Below are positions 26,855 through 35,786 of a stretch of 64,000 nt of DNA, piece after piece (the stretch's first letter is position 1; each line of letters begins with the position of its first letter). The DNA is taken from NCBI GenBank assembly GCA_003139615.1, contig PLJH01000015.1, positions 1-64,000 on the forward strand, in the 5' to 3' direction. Position numbers and translations under genes: made by a program. This stretch comes from Alphaproteobacteria bacterium. GTDB lineage: Bacteria > Pseudomonadota > Alphaproteobacteria > Micropepsales > Micropepsaceae. The notes under the pieces were generated by a model. The model was not told the origin of the DNA. It was given only the letters and a program-made list of their open reading frames with translations, and made no database searches.

Positions 26855-27684
26855 AGTTCGGAAACCTTTCCAAACATCTTCGCCTGCTCCCGGCCGTCAT
26901 GGTGCTGGGCGTGGCGCTTCTGGGGCTGAAAACGACGGGGCTCGTCATGGAAGCCCGCGCGCAGGACGCGACATCTGCTGCGCCCGCGCCACAGCAAACG
27001 GACGCTACGCCTTCCGCCGAGGCCGGCGATTCGGCGGACGATCCCGAGACGTCCAGCGGACAAGTGGACGTGCTCACAAGCCTCTCCAAGCGCCGCGCGG
27101 AACTCGACGCACGCGAACGCGATGTCGAAATGCGCGAGAATCTGATCAAGGCTGCCGAAGATCGCGTCGACAGCAAAATCGCCGACTTGAAACAGCTCCA
27201 AACCCAGATTCAGGCACTGCTGCAGCAGCACGACGACGCGCAGCAGAAACAGATCGATTCGCTCGTCAAGACCTACTCTTCGATGAAACCGAAGGATGCC
27301 GCACGCATCTTCGACAACCTGAACGACGACGTTTTGCTGGCGGTCGCATCGGGAATGAAGCCGGATGTTCTGGGCGCTATTCTCGCGCAGATGCAGCCGG
27401 AGGCCGCACAGAAGCTGACCGTCAAGCTTGCCGACAAGCTCAAATTGCCCGAAACAGCGCAAGCGACACCGGCGCAGGTGGCTGCACTCGCACCCTCGCC
27501 CGCGTTGCCGGCAATCACGTCGAACGCGGCAGCAGGAACACCGGCGCCCATCGCCGCAACGTCGACAACTCCCGCTTCAGGCGCGCCAACAGCCGCAGCG
27601 CAAACGGCCGGCACATCGCCTGCTCCCGCACAAGCTGCGAAGGCTCCGGCTGCAAGCGCCGTTGCGCCTGCCGGCGGAAAATAG
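26851..27684 (+). CDS. MotE-like flagellar chaperone (MgtE N-domain)
   Basis: A 277-residue protein: membrane anchor or signal (LLPAVMVLGVALLGLKTTGLV), a long coiled coil (KRRAELDARERDVEMRENLIKAAEDRV) and an MgtE-type helical domain (SMKPKDAARIFDNLNDDVLLAVASGMKP; ILAQMQPEAAQKL), then an Ala/Pro/Thr-rich tail of about 80 residues. In rhizobia MotE stabilises MotC at the motor. Start is GTG at 26851, overlapping the previous stop. Confidence 0.85.
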   Translation: MKFGNLSKHLRLLPAVMVLGVALLGLKTTGLVMEARAQDATSAAPAPQQTDATPSAEAGDSADDPETSSGQVDVLTSLSKRRAELDARERDVEMRENLIKAAEDRVDSKIADLKQLQTQIQALLQQHDDAQQKQIDSLVKTYSSMKPKDAARIFDNLNDDVLLAVASGMKPDVLGAILAQMQPEAAQKLTVKLADKLKLPETAQATPAQVAALAPSPALPAITSNAAAGTPAPIAATSTTPASGAPTAAAQTAGTSPAPAQAAKAPAASAVAPAGGK

Positions 27685-27701
27685 GCGGGCGAACGAAACA
27701 A

Positions 27702-30700
27702 ATGGGGCGAATCTCGCGACACTGCCGGCCACGCGCCAAGGCGCAGTCGATCGCGTGCGCGCCGATGGTTCGCCGATTGGCCGGCTTCGCGGCGCTCGCG
27801 TTCGCTATGGCAACGGGCACCGCGCAGGCCGACAATGTGAGCACGTCCTCCGGAAATGGGTTCGCCCGCATCATCTTCGTGCTCGATCCGGTTGCACACG
27901 CAAAACCCGTCATGAGCGACGGCGTTCTGACTCTCACTTTCGACCGCAAGATCGCAATCGATCCCAATGCACTCGCACAAGGTTTAAGCGCCTATATTTC
28001 CAGTGTGCGCGTCGACCCGGACGGCGAAACGTTCCGCCTAGCGCTTGCGCAAAGCGCACGTCTTCACACCAGCGCATCCGGGAACAAGATTGCAGTCGAT
28101 TTATCGCCGCAAACTTTTGCGGGCACGCCTCCCGATCTTCCGCCGCCTCCGCCGCGGCAAGCGACCGCCGTGGACGTTGCAAAGCTGGCGGCGCTGCCGA
28201 TTCGCGCGGGCGCCTATTCCAACTTCACGCGGCTGGTTTTCGATTGGCCGAAAAATGTCCCCTACGCCGTGTTCCCGGGCGCAGGCAACATCACGATCCG
28301 TTTCGAAGCGATGGCGCGCCCCGATTTCGTATCGTTCGAGCATGTTTCTCCCCCCTGGGTGAAGGAAGCGGGTTGGCGGATCGAGAACAAAGGCACCGTC
28401 ATAGAATTCCAGACGGATTCGTCGTCGGGCTATCACGATTTCCGCGACGGCAGCAAAATCGTTCTCGATATCCTCGCGCCGAAATCGGATGCCGCCGCTT
28501 ACAACCCTCCCGGAACGGAGAAAGGCGAAAAATCGAAGATCACAAAGTTTGCGGCGAACAATGCCTTAACAACGGCACAAGCCGGCGCGATTGCAGACAC
28601 AGCCGCAAAACTGAAGGCCGATGTGCCGCCGTCGCAGGCCGCAACGAAGCCGCCGGCGCCTTCAACCCAAGTGCCCGCTGCAACCCCTCCAACCACTTCT
28701 AACTCCGCGGCAGCTCAGGCGTCCGCGCAAACCGAGACTGCGCCAAACACATCAACACCTGCCACGGCAACACCAGCGGGCACGCCTCCGCTCCCGGCAT
28801 CCGCGAACGAAGCACAGGCGCAGCGCACCCATGAAGGCGCCATCGTGACCTTGCCGGGTGCAGCCACGCACGCCGCCGCGGTCTTCATTCGGAATATGAC
28901 GGCATGGATCGTCGTCGACGGCGCACCCACAATCGATGCGACACATCTCAAGACGTCGCTCGGCGAATTCCCGGCTTCCGTGGATGTATCGACCGGCAAC
29001 AATGTGACGGTGCTGCGCCTCGGTCTCAAACAACCGGAGCAGATCGCAGTCCGCGCCGACGGTTCGAATCTCAGCGTCATCGTGGCGCCCCATGCGACCG
29101 AGACCGTGACGGCCGTCGCATTTCTGCGCGACGATGTGGATCCGAAAAGACCCGCGCTTTCGACGTTGATCCCCGGCGCAACGCATGTTGTGCCGCTGAT
29201 CGATCCGGTGGCGGGTGACTCCTTGCTGGTCGTACCGGCGGGGCTTGGACGCGCGACAATCGATCCGCACAATTATGCCGAATTCTCCGCGTTGCCGACG
29301 GCCGCCGGCCTTGTCGTTACGCCTCTCACCGACGATCTCGACGTGCGGGTCACGCAGTCGCGAGTCACGATTACGCGTCCAAACGGTCTTCAGCTGACCG
29401 CGCCGTCGCTGGCGGCTGCGGATTCTCCGGCCGCGCTCGCATCGACGAGCGACGGACCCTGCTTCCTCGATCTAGCATCCTGGGGTCACGCGGCAGGCGG
29501 AAATTTCCTCGACGCGCAACGCCGGCTCCGCAAGACGCTGGCATCGATGAAACCGGACGAAGCAAACCGCGCCCGTATTGCGCTCGCGCGCTTCTATCTC
29601 GGCAACGGATTTGGCGCCGAAGCGCTGGGCTTGATCGAGTTGACCCAGGCGAACGATCCGACGCTTCAAGGCGATTTGCAGCTGCAGACGATGCGCGCCG
29701 CGGCCGACTTCATGATGGGCCGGTATCACGACGCCCACAACGACATTGCCGGTCAGGCCTTCGACAACAATCGGCACGCCGCGTTCTGGCGCGGTCTGAC
29801 GGAAGCAGCGCTCGAGAACTGGGACGGCGCCCGCAAAGCCTTCGCGCTGGCCGATCCCGTTCTGCATCGCTATCCGCCGGAATGGCAGGCGCGCGCACGC
29901 ATTGCGGAGGCAAACGCCGCGCTTGCGGCCGGGGGCATCGAAACGGCCGACTCGGAACTGCAGCGGCTGCCGCAAAACCTTTCCAAGCCCGTAATGCTCG
30001 ACGCCCAATTGGTTCGCGCACAACTCTATGCGCAGGAGGGCCGCACGCACGATGCGATGGACCTGTTCGAAGCCATCAAAAATGGTGGCGACGATCGCGT
30101 GGCGGCCGAGGCAATCTACGACCGGGTGGAAGCAGGGTTGGCCGCCGGCGCGCTGTCGCAGGACGCCGCAATCTCGCAACTTGAGATGTTGCGTTATCGT
30201 TGGCGTGGCGATGTGCTTGAACTCAAGACGTTGCGAAAGCTCGGCGCGCTCTATTTCGGCAAGCAGCGCTGGCACGATGGATTGCAGATCCTGCGCACGG
30301 CATCGCAGAACTTCCCCAGCGAGGACGTCGCGCGCCAGGCGCAGGACGACATGCGCGATACGTTTGAAACGCTGTTTCTCAAGGGCAAAGCGGACGCGAT
30401 GCCGCCGATCGCCGCCTTGTCCCTGTTTTACGACTTTATCGACCTGACCCCCATCGGCCCCAATGGCGACGAGATGATCCGTCGCATGGCGGATCGGCTG
30501 GTCGCGGTCGACCTGCTCGGGCCCGCGGCGCAACTCCTGAACTATCAGGTGACGAAACGCCTCGACGGCATCGCGCGCGCCCAAGTCGCAACGCGGCTCG
30601 CCATGATCGAATTGATGGATCACAAGCCGAAGGATGCGCTGGAAGCCTTGCGCTCGACGCGGATCGCGGGCCTGCCGGACGACATCAACCATCAACGCAA

Positions 30701-31160
30701 CTTGCTCGAAGCGCGCGCGCTTGCGGCCCTCAAGCAATGGGATCAGGCGCTCGACATGATTGCCGTCGACGAACAGACCGACACGCGGCAATTGCGCGCC
30801 GACATCTATTGGGAAAGCGGCAATTGGGCTGTCGCGGGCCAAAAGGCCGAGGAACTTGTCGGCAACCGCTGGAGCGACGCCGATCCGCTCTCGTCCGATG
30901 AACGCCGCGAAATCATGCGCGCGGCCATCGCCTATTCGCTCGCCAACGACCAGGCCGATCTCGAACGCCTGCGCGGACATTTCGCCCTCAAGATGAAGGC
31001 AAGCCCGGATGCGAGCGCGTTTGCTGTTGTGACTCAGGACATCGATTCGCAAGGCACGGCGTTCCGCGATCAGGCCGCCCAGATCGCTTCGGTCGACACG
31101 CTGGAAACCTTCATGCAGGATTTCCGCAAGCACTATGATGGCGCGAAGACGACGAACTGA
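27702..31160 (+). CDS. Large exported TPR protein of the flagellar locus
   Basis: A 1152-residue protein. A signal peptide (VRRLAGFAALAFAMATGTAQA) starts at codon 22, so the ATG at 27765 is an alternative start. Next come an AMIN-like beta domain (FARIIFVLDPVAHAKPV; IRAGAYSNFTRLVFDWPK), an Ala/Pro/Thr-rich linker at about 310-375, a second beta region, and from about residue 590 an alpha-helical TPR-like repeat array to the end. It follows fliL-fliM-motE-like on the same strand. Homologues in this position occur in other alphaproteobacteria; a periplasmic scaffold for the motor is my inference. Confidence 0.82.
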   Translation: MGRISRHCRPRAKAQSIACAPMVRRLAGFAALAFAMATGTAQADNVSTSSGNGFARIIFVLDPVAHAKPVMSDGVLTLTFDRKIAIDPNALAQGLSAYISSVRVDPDGETFRLALAQSARLHTSASGNKIAVDLSPQTFAGTPPDLPPPPPRQATAVDVAKLAALPIRAGAYSNFTRLVFDWPKNVPYAVFPGAGNITIRFEAMARPDFVSFEHVSPPWVKEAGWRIENKGTVIEFQTDSSSGYHDFRDGSKIVLDILAPKSDAAAYNPPGTEKGEKSKITKFAANNALTTAQAGAIADTAAKLKADVPPSQAATKPPAPSTQVPAATPPTTSNSAAAQASAQTETAPNTSTPATATPAGTPPLPASANEAQAQRTHEGAIVTLPGAATHAAAVFIRNMTAWIVVDGAPTIDATHLKTSLGEFPASVDVSTGNNVTVLRLGLKQPEQIAVRADGSNLSVIVAPHATETVTAVAFLRDDVDPKRPALSTLIPGATHVVPLIDPVAGDSLLVVPAGLGRATIDPHNYAEFSALPTAAGLVVTPLTDDLDVRVTQSRVTITRPNGLQLTAPSLAAADSPAALASTSDGPCFLDLASWGHAAGGNFLDAQRRLRKTLASMKPDEANRARIALARFYLGNGFGAEALGLIELTQANDPTLQGDLQLQTMRAAADFMMGRYHDAHNDIAGQAFDNNRHAAFWRGLTEAALENWDGARKAFALADPVLHRYPPEWQARARIAEANAALAAGGIETADSELQRLPQNLSKPVMLDAQLVRAQLYAQEGRTHDAMDLFEAIKNGGDDRVAAEAIYDRVEAGLAAGALSQDAAISQLEMLRYRWRGDVLELKTLRKLGALYFGKQRWHDGLQILRTASQNFPSEDVARQAQDDMRDTFETLFLKGKADAMPPIAALSLFYDFIDLTPIGPNGDEMIRRMADRLVAVDLLGPAAQLLNYQVTKRLDGIARAQVATRLAMIELMDHKPKDALEALRSTRIAGLPDDINHQRNLLEARALAALKQWDQALDMIAVDEQTDTRQLRADIYWESGNWAVAGQKAEELVGNRWSDADPLSSDERREIMRAAIAYSLANDQADLERLRGHFALKMKASPDASAFAVVTQDIDSQGTAFRDQAAQIASVDTLETFMQDFRKHYDGAKTTN

Positions 31161-31203
31161 ACTGCAGCGCGAATCGGGCGATTCAAAGCGCTTTCAATGC
31201 ACT

Positions 31204-31539
31204 TCAAAATTCGAAGAGAGTCGTGAGTTTTGCCAGCACCTCGTTGACAACATCGGCCCGCAGCCGCTCAAGCTTCTGCCCATTTCGTGCCTGCAGATCG
31301 ATTGCACGGGGTTGGTCGCATCGCACGATTCCCGTTGTTCGAGTTCCGGCGCCTGAAAGTGAAACGGCAAACCCGATCGTACGGGCGAAATTACCGCCGC
31401 TGGTAATAGGAAGAACGACAGGAACACCGGTGAGTTTATTGAATTTGGCGGGGGTTACGACCAGCACTGGCCTCTTGCCCTGCTGCTCATGTCCGGAAGT
31501 CGGATCAAGCGACACCAGGTAGATATCGCCTCGCTCCAT
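31204..31539 (-). CDS. mazF: MazF-type endoribonuclease toxin
   Basis: A 111-residue MazF/PemK mRNA interferase (MERGDIYLVSLDPTSGHEQQ; GKRPVLVVTPAKFN; ARTIGFAVSL; GIVRCDQPRAIDL). The arginine and threonine/serine of the active groove are in GKRPVLVV and the beta-hairpin. Its ATG overlaps the antitoxin stop by one base (TAATG); the track ORF adds 26 false residues. Confidence 0.92.
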   Translation of the reverse strand: MERGDIYLVSLDPTSGHEQQGKRPVLVVTPAKFNKLTGVPVVLPITSGGNFARTIGFAVSLSGAGTRTTGIVRCDQPRAIDLQARNGQKLERLRADVVNEVLAKLTTLFEF

Positions 31540-31802
31540 TAAATGAGTTCGCGACCGACAGGCTTGCCTGTCACCCAATCGCGATCCTTCTTGCGACGCG
31601 GAACTGTCGGCTTGCACTGCGCCAAGAGTTCATCGAGCGAATAACGCGGCCGCGGCGGCCGCGGGTCGACGACGAGCCGCCCGGCTTTCACCGCCAAGCC
31701 GACCTGTGCATCCGGCGCCAGATCCAGAGCATCCAACATTGCAGGTGGAATGGTGAGCATAACCGATCCACCGACTTTGCGGAGCTTTGCTTCGTATGCC
31801 AC
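31539..31802 (-). CDS. mazE: MazE-type AbrB-fold antitoxin
   Basis: An 87-residue protein with the MazE/AbrB swapped-hairpin DNA-binding domain (AKLRKVGGSVMLTIPPAMLDALDL; VGLAVKAGRLVVDPRP) and a C-terminal tail (RYSLDELLAQCKP) that should wrap MazF. Start is GTG with GGGAG seven bases upstream. A 24-base inverted repeat directly before it is the likely autoregulatory operator. Confidence 0.9.
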   Translation of the reverse strand: MAYEAKLRKVGGSVMLTIPPAMLDALDLAPDAQVGLAVKAGRLVVDPRPPRPRYSLDELLAQCKPTVPRRKKDRDWVTGKPVGRELI

Positions 31803-31816
31803 GTCAAATCTCCCGG

Positions 31817-31840
31817 AGAGTTATATTTCAGTATAACTCT
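31817..31840. promoter_or_regulatory. Inverted-repeat operator of mazEF
   Basis: AGAGTTATA and TATAACTCT, nine-base perfect arms separated by TTTCAG, 15 bases upstream of the mazE start and next to its ribosome site. AT-rich palindromes at this position are typical MazE binding sites. Confidence 0.6.
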
Positions 31841-31900
31841 GAATCGCTCGCCGAGGCAAGCAACACTGCGCGCCATCAAAATATGCGGATGTGACCCACG

Positions 31901-32704
31901 TTACGGCATCACTTTCGCGCGGCGGCCTTTTTCGGGAACGACTTCCGCAAGCCAGGTCAGGGCACGCGTGGCAACCTTCTCCCAGCCGGGTTCGCCGATC
32001 AGCCAATGGCTGTGGCCCGCGAGTTCTTCATAGATCGCACGGCCGCCGTAACGTGTCGCGACCCGTCGCACAGTAGCAGGCGGATTGACGCGATCCTTTG
32101 CGCCGACAAGGCAAAGTACGGGACATGTCACGTCGCGCGGATCGACCTGCGTCGCGCGCGAGAAATCGAGCGGCCAGTGCATCACTTCGAATGTGGCGAG
32201 CCCCGATTCCGGCACGAAGCGCGCGAAGACCGCATCGCGTTCGTCGGGGGCAAGCTGATCGAGCGCATTCGCTGCGGCGATCCAGTGCGTCGGCCACAAC
32301 CGCTTGTTCCAGAAATCGCCAATGAGATATAGCGCCTGGGCGGAAACGAATTCGAACGGCGTCGAGGGCAGCACGCCCCAGGGCGCGGACGGCGCCAGCA
32401 ACACGAGCGCGCGCACGTCCATGCGGGCCGCCAGCATTTGCGCGATCAGGCCGCCCATCGAATGGCCGATCAGAATCGGCGGCGAAGGAAAATCCGAGAT
32501 CAGCTTTTCGATATCGTCGGCATAATCGCGAATGCTTGTCTTGCCGAGTTCGGCCGGCGGATCGCCGCCACGGTCGTGGTAGCGCAATGTGGGCGTATGG
32601 ACCCGGTGCCCCTTTGCCTCAAACGCCGCGCGCCAATGGTCGAACACCCACCCGCCGCAGAATGCGCCGTGAATCATCACGACCGGAGTACGCAACGCTG
32701 TCAT
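31901..32704 (-). CDS. Alpha/beta hydrolase
   Basis: A 267-residue alpha/beta hydrolase. The oxyanion motif is VVMIHGAFCGGWVFDHW, the nucleophile elbow PPILIGHSMGGLIAQ, the acid probably in CLVGAKDRVNPPA, and the histidine in ELAGHSHWLIG. No signal peptide. Substrate unknown. The track ORF adds ten residues; the ATG at 32704 is preferred. It lies ten bases downstream of rppH, so it may share its transcript. Confidence 0.85.
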   Translation of the reverse strand: MTALRTPVVMIHGAFCGGWVFDHWRAAFEAKGHRVHTPTLRYHDRGGDPPAELGKTSIRDYADDIEKLISDFPSPPILIGHSMGGLIAQMLAARMDVRALVLLAPSAPWGVLPSTPFEFVSAQALYLIGDFWNKRLWPTHWIAAANALDQLAPDERDAVFARFVPESGLATFEVMHWPLDFSRATQVDPRDVTCPVLCLVGAKDRVNPPATVRRVATRYGGRAIYEELAGHSHWLIGEPGWEKVATRALTWLAEVVPEKGRRAKVMP

Positions 32705-32714
32705 GTGGGTTTTC

Positions 32715-33215
32715 TCAAGGGGCGGTGAATGCAAGATTGCGGAACGCGGCGATCACCTTGGCATAGGTGTCGCGCTTGAACGGAACGATGAGACGCGGCA
32801 GCGCCTCGATGGCAAGCCATTTCCAGGTTTCGAATTCAGGCTCGGGGGTCGCGACGCCGATCTCGCTATCGTCGCCGCGAAAACGCATCGCGATCCATTT
32901 CTGCCGTTGTCCGCGATAGCGCCCGTGCAACGCGACGCCCAGAAGATGCGCCGGAAGATCATATTCCAGCCATTCGTCGAGTTCGCGCAGGAATTCGGCA
33001 TTGTTGGTGCCGATCTCTTCTTTCAACTCGCGGAACGCAGCCTCGAGCGGCGTTTCACCTTCGTCGATGCCGCCCTGTGGCATCTGCCAGCCCTCGACCG
33101 TCTGATCGATGCGCTTGCCGACGAACACCAGCCCCTCGCGGTTGAACAGCATCACGCCGACGCAAGGCCGGTAGGGCAGATCTTCGTGACGCAAGGTGAG
33201 ACCCTGTCGGGACAT
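32715..33215 (-). CDS. rppH: RNA pyrophosphohydrolase RppH
   Basis: A 166-residue Nudix hydrolase that removes pyrophosphate from mRNA 5' ends. Nudix box GGIDEGETPLEAAFRELKEEIGT, start context LPYRPCVGVMLFN, and QKWIAMRFRGDDSEI all match RppH. Its place downstream of a polysaccharide-deacetylase-like gene and S41 proteases is conserved in alphaproteobacteria. Confidence 0.94.
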   Translation of the reverse strand: MSRQGLTLRHEDLPYRPCVGVMLFNREGLVFVGKRIDQTVEGWQMPQGGIDEGETPLEAAFRELKEEIGTNNAEFLRELDEWLEYDLPAHLLGVALHGRYRGQRQKWIAMRFRGDDSEIGVATPEPEFETWKWLAIEALPRLIVPFKRDTYAKVIAAFRNLAFTAP

Positions 33216-33227
33216 ATTGCTGACCGG

Positions 33228-34397
33228 TTACTTCGTATGCGGAACTATGGCCGAAGCGGGTACCAGAACAAAGCCCCGCCCGGGAAGACCCTTGGCCCAC
33301 TCCGCCACCCGTTCGACGGTCACGGGATAGAGGAACCCCACACCGGAGGCGCTGCCATTCAGCCGGGCGCGCGTCTCGAGTTCCGACAAACGCTGGTCGA
33401 TTTCCATTGCGGTCTGAATCGTGTCGATGGTTGTCGAGCTCTGCACATAAGGCGCATCGAGCCTCTGGGCCACATCCGGCGCTGCCGAGCGCGTGGCGGG
33501 ACCGCTGTCGAAAAAGAAGAGCCCGCGCCGTGCCAGGAACGTCATGACCGGCTCGAGCGAATCCGGATCGCCGAGGAACCGGCCGCCCAGAAGATTGGTG
33601 ACGCCGGCATACCCCGTGAAGCGGGTCAGCGACCAGGTCAGGCGCTGCGTGTTGGATTCTTCACCGACGCCCGCACGCAAGGTATGCGGACCGGGATCGC
33701 TGTCGGGGAAGTCATAAGGTTCCATCGGCAATTCGAGCAGGACCTCGTGTCCCTGCCGGCGCGCCTCGCTGACCCAGCGCTGCACGTCATCGTCGTAAGG
33801 CGCGAAGGCGAGTGTCACATCGGCCGGCAATCCTGCGATGGCAGCAGATGTGGCTTTTGCACTGATGCCGAGCCCACTGACGACAATAGCGATGCGCGGG
33901 CGTTTGTCCGACGGCGCGGGCGGCGCATAAGCCGTCATCGGGGTGCGGCCGTCGTCGGCAATGCGTGGTAGCGGGCCTTGCTGCGTCTGTTCGATCAAAG
34001 CGGGATCGGCGATCAAGGCTTTGCCTGCCAGCACAGGCTTCACGATCGTACCGGGCACGATTTGCGGCGGCAGCGGCGGAGCAGGCGCGTTTGCAAAGGG
34101 TGCCGTGGAACCCGGACTGACGGGAGCGCCGGCCGGCGCCAATGCCGCGGAAGAATCGCTGGGGCCTGTGGGATTTTTGACGGCAGCAACGTGCGCGGGC
34201 GCTTTCGCCGGCGGGGGCGCGGGCCCGCGCAACTCAAGGGTTACGACCGGATCGCCGTCGCTCGCACGCCCGAAAAAGGCCACCGCCCCAAACACCAAAA
34301 GCACGATCACGAACACGCCGAAATAGGCCAGTGCGAGGGGGTGCGGTCCACGCCTCGTGGCAGTCAATTCGTCGTCCGCCATGCTGTTCGCGGCCAT
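33228..34397 (-). CDS. Divergent polysaccharide deacetylase family protein
   Basis: About 389 residues: short cytoplasmic N-terminus, one transmembrane helix (ALAYFGVFVIVLLVFGAVAFFG), a Pro/Ala-rich periplasmic linker, then the divergent deacetylase fold (RPRIAIVVSGLGISAKATSAAI; GHEVLLELPMEPYDFPDSDPGPHTL; LARRGLFFFDSGPATRS). Related to YibQ. The protein is linked by genomic context to EnvC and CtpA in the cell envelope; activity unproven. The track start is TTG; the ATG at 34397 is used. Confidence 0.87.
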   Translation of the reverse strand: MAANSMADDELTATRRGPHPLALAYFGVFVIVLLVFGAVAFFGRASDGDPVVTLELRGPAPPPAKAPAHVAAVKNPTGPSDSSAALAPAGAPVSPGSTAPFANAPAPPLPPQIVPGTIVKPVLAGKALIADPALIEQTQQGPLPRIADDGRTPMTAYAPPAPSDKRPRIAIVVSGLGISAKATSAAIAGLPADVTLAFAPYDDDVQRWVSEARRQGHEVLLELPMEPYDFPDSDPGPHTLRAGVGEESNTQRLTWSLTRFTGYAGVTNLLGGRFLGDPDSLEPVMTFLARRGLFFFDSGPATRSAAPDVAQRLDAPYVQSSTTIDTIQTAMEIDQRLSELETRARLNGSASGVGFLYPVTVERVAEWAKGLPGRGFVLVPASAIVPHTK

Positions 34398-34456
34398 GGG
34401 CGCTACATAGCGCAATTCATGGTTACGACCGCGTTAATTCGGGGTTCCCGACAAAC

Positions 34457-35770
34457 TCAATTCGCGTGGGCGATCCGCACGAAGGAATCCGCCCTGATTT
34501 TCCCGTTCATCACATCGAGCGCGTAGGAGAGTTGGAAGTCCGCGATCTTGGATCCGGCCGGCGGACGGATGGGCATCACCGTGCTGCGCGTGCTGTTGTC
34601 CTCGGCCATCAGATGGTGCGGAAGATCGGCCTCGGATGGTTCCTCGACTTTCGGCAAATCGCTTGCCTCGTCGCCCTGCGCCACAGCGATGTCGGGGGCG
34701 ATGCCGGTCGCCTGGATCGATCCGCCGGAAGGCGTGTAATAGCGCGCCGTCGTCAGATGCAATGCGCCGTCCTCTCCGCCATTGAGCGGGATGATCGTCT
34801 GCACGGACCCTTTGCCGAACGATGTGATGCCGAGCGTGATCGCGCGTTTGTGGTCGCGCAACGCGCCCGCCACGATCTCGGATGCCGATGCGGTGCCGCC
34901 GTTGATCAACACGATGACCGGTTTGCCTTCTGCGATATCTCCCGGTTTCGCGTCCCAGCGCTCCGTGTCCTGCGGGCTGCGTCCACGCGTGGAGACGATC
35001 TCGCCGCTGTCGAGGAAATCGTCCGAAACCGCAATCGCCTGGTCGAGCACGCCGCCGCCATCGTCGCGCAGATCGACGACATAGCCTTTCAGCTTGGGAC
35101 CGATCTGCTTCTTGAGCGAACGGACCGCCGCTTCGAGGCCCTCGCTCGTATGCTCGTTGAACGCCGGGATGCGGATATAGCCGACATCGCCTTCGCGATG
35201 CGATTTCACCGCTTCGACTTCGATCGCCGCGCGCTCGAGCTTCACTTCGAACGATTTGTCGTCCGGCCCGCGCATGATCGTGAGTGTGACTTTGGTCCCC
35301 GCGGCACCGCGCAGAAGTTCCTGCACCTTGTCGAGGTTGAGCCCCTGCAATCCCTTTCCGTCCACGGCGAGAATGATGTCGCCGGCCTTGATGCCGGCCT
35401 TCGAGGCAGGCGTATCGTCCATGGGCGTAACGATCTTGATCGTGCCGTTGTCCGCCGCGATGACAAGACCGAGGCCGCCATATTGACCTTCGGTCTTCAC
35501 CTGCATGTCCGCATAGGTCTTTGGATCGAAATAGCTCGAATGCGGATCGAGGCTTGTGATCATCCCATTCAGGGCATTCTCGACCATAAGGCGTTCATCG
35601 GGCGCTTCGACATAGCGCGCGCGAACGACTGCGAAAGCCTGACCGAAACGGTCCAGCGCCTGATAGGCGGATTGGGAATCGCTGTCCGCGCCATGCGCCA
35701 CGGACAGCAGTGCGAGACCCGCACAGAAGCCCACGGCGATACAAATCCCGCTCAGCGCATAACGCTTCAT
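34457..35770 (-). CDS. S41 family carboxyl-terminal processing protease, copy 1
   Basis: A 437-residue periplasmic CtpA-type protease with N-terminal signal (YALSGICIAVGFCAGLALLSVAHG), a PDZ domain at about 95-175 (GGLGLVIAADNGTIKIVTP), and the S41 core with nucleophile serine in NGGTASASEIVAGALRD and the lysine in TSFGKGSVQT. Likely substrates are cell-wall enzymes. Paralogous to its immediate upstream neighbour; 16 bases separate them. Confidence 0.92.
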   Translation of the reverse strand: MKRYALSGICIAVGFCAGLALLSVAHGADSDSQSAYQALDRFGQAFAVVRARYVEAPDERLMVENALNGMITSLDPHSSYFDPKTYADMQVKTEGQYGGLGLVIAADNGTIKIVTPMDDTPASKAGIKAGDIILAVDGKGLQGLNLDKVQELLRGAAGTKVTLTIMRGPDDKSFEVKLERAAIEVEAVKSHREGDVGYIRIPAFNEHTSEGLEAAVRSLKKQIGPKLKGYVVDLRDDGGGVLDQAIAVSDDFLDSGEIVSTRGRSPQDTERWDAKPGDIAEGKPVIVLINGGTASASEIVAGALRDHKRAITLGITSFGKGSVQTIIPLNGGEDGALHLTTARYYTPSGGSIQATGIAPDIAVAQGDEASDLPKVEEPSEADLPHHLMAEDNSTRSTVMPIRPPAGSKIADFQLSYALDVMNGKIRADSFVRIAHAN

Positions 35771-35786
35771 AGTGATACCGCTCCGC

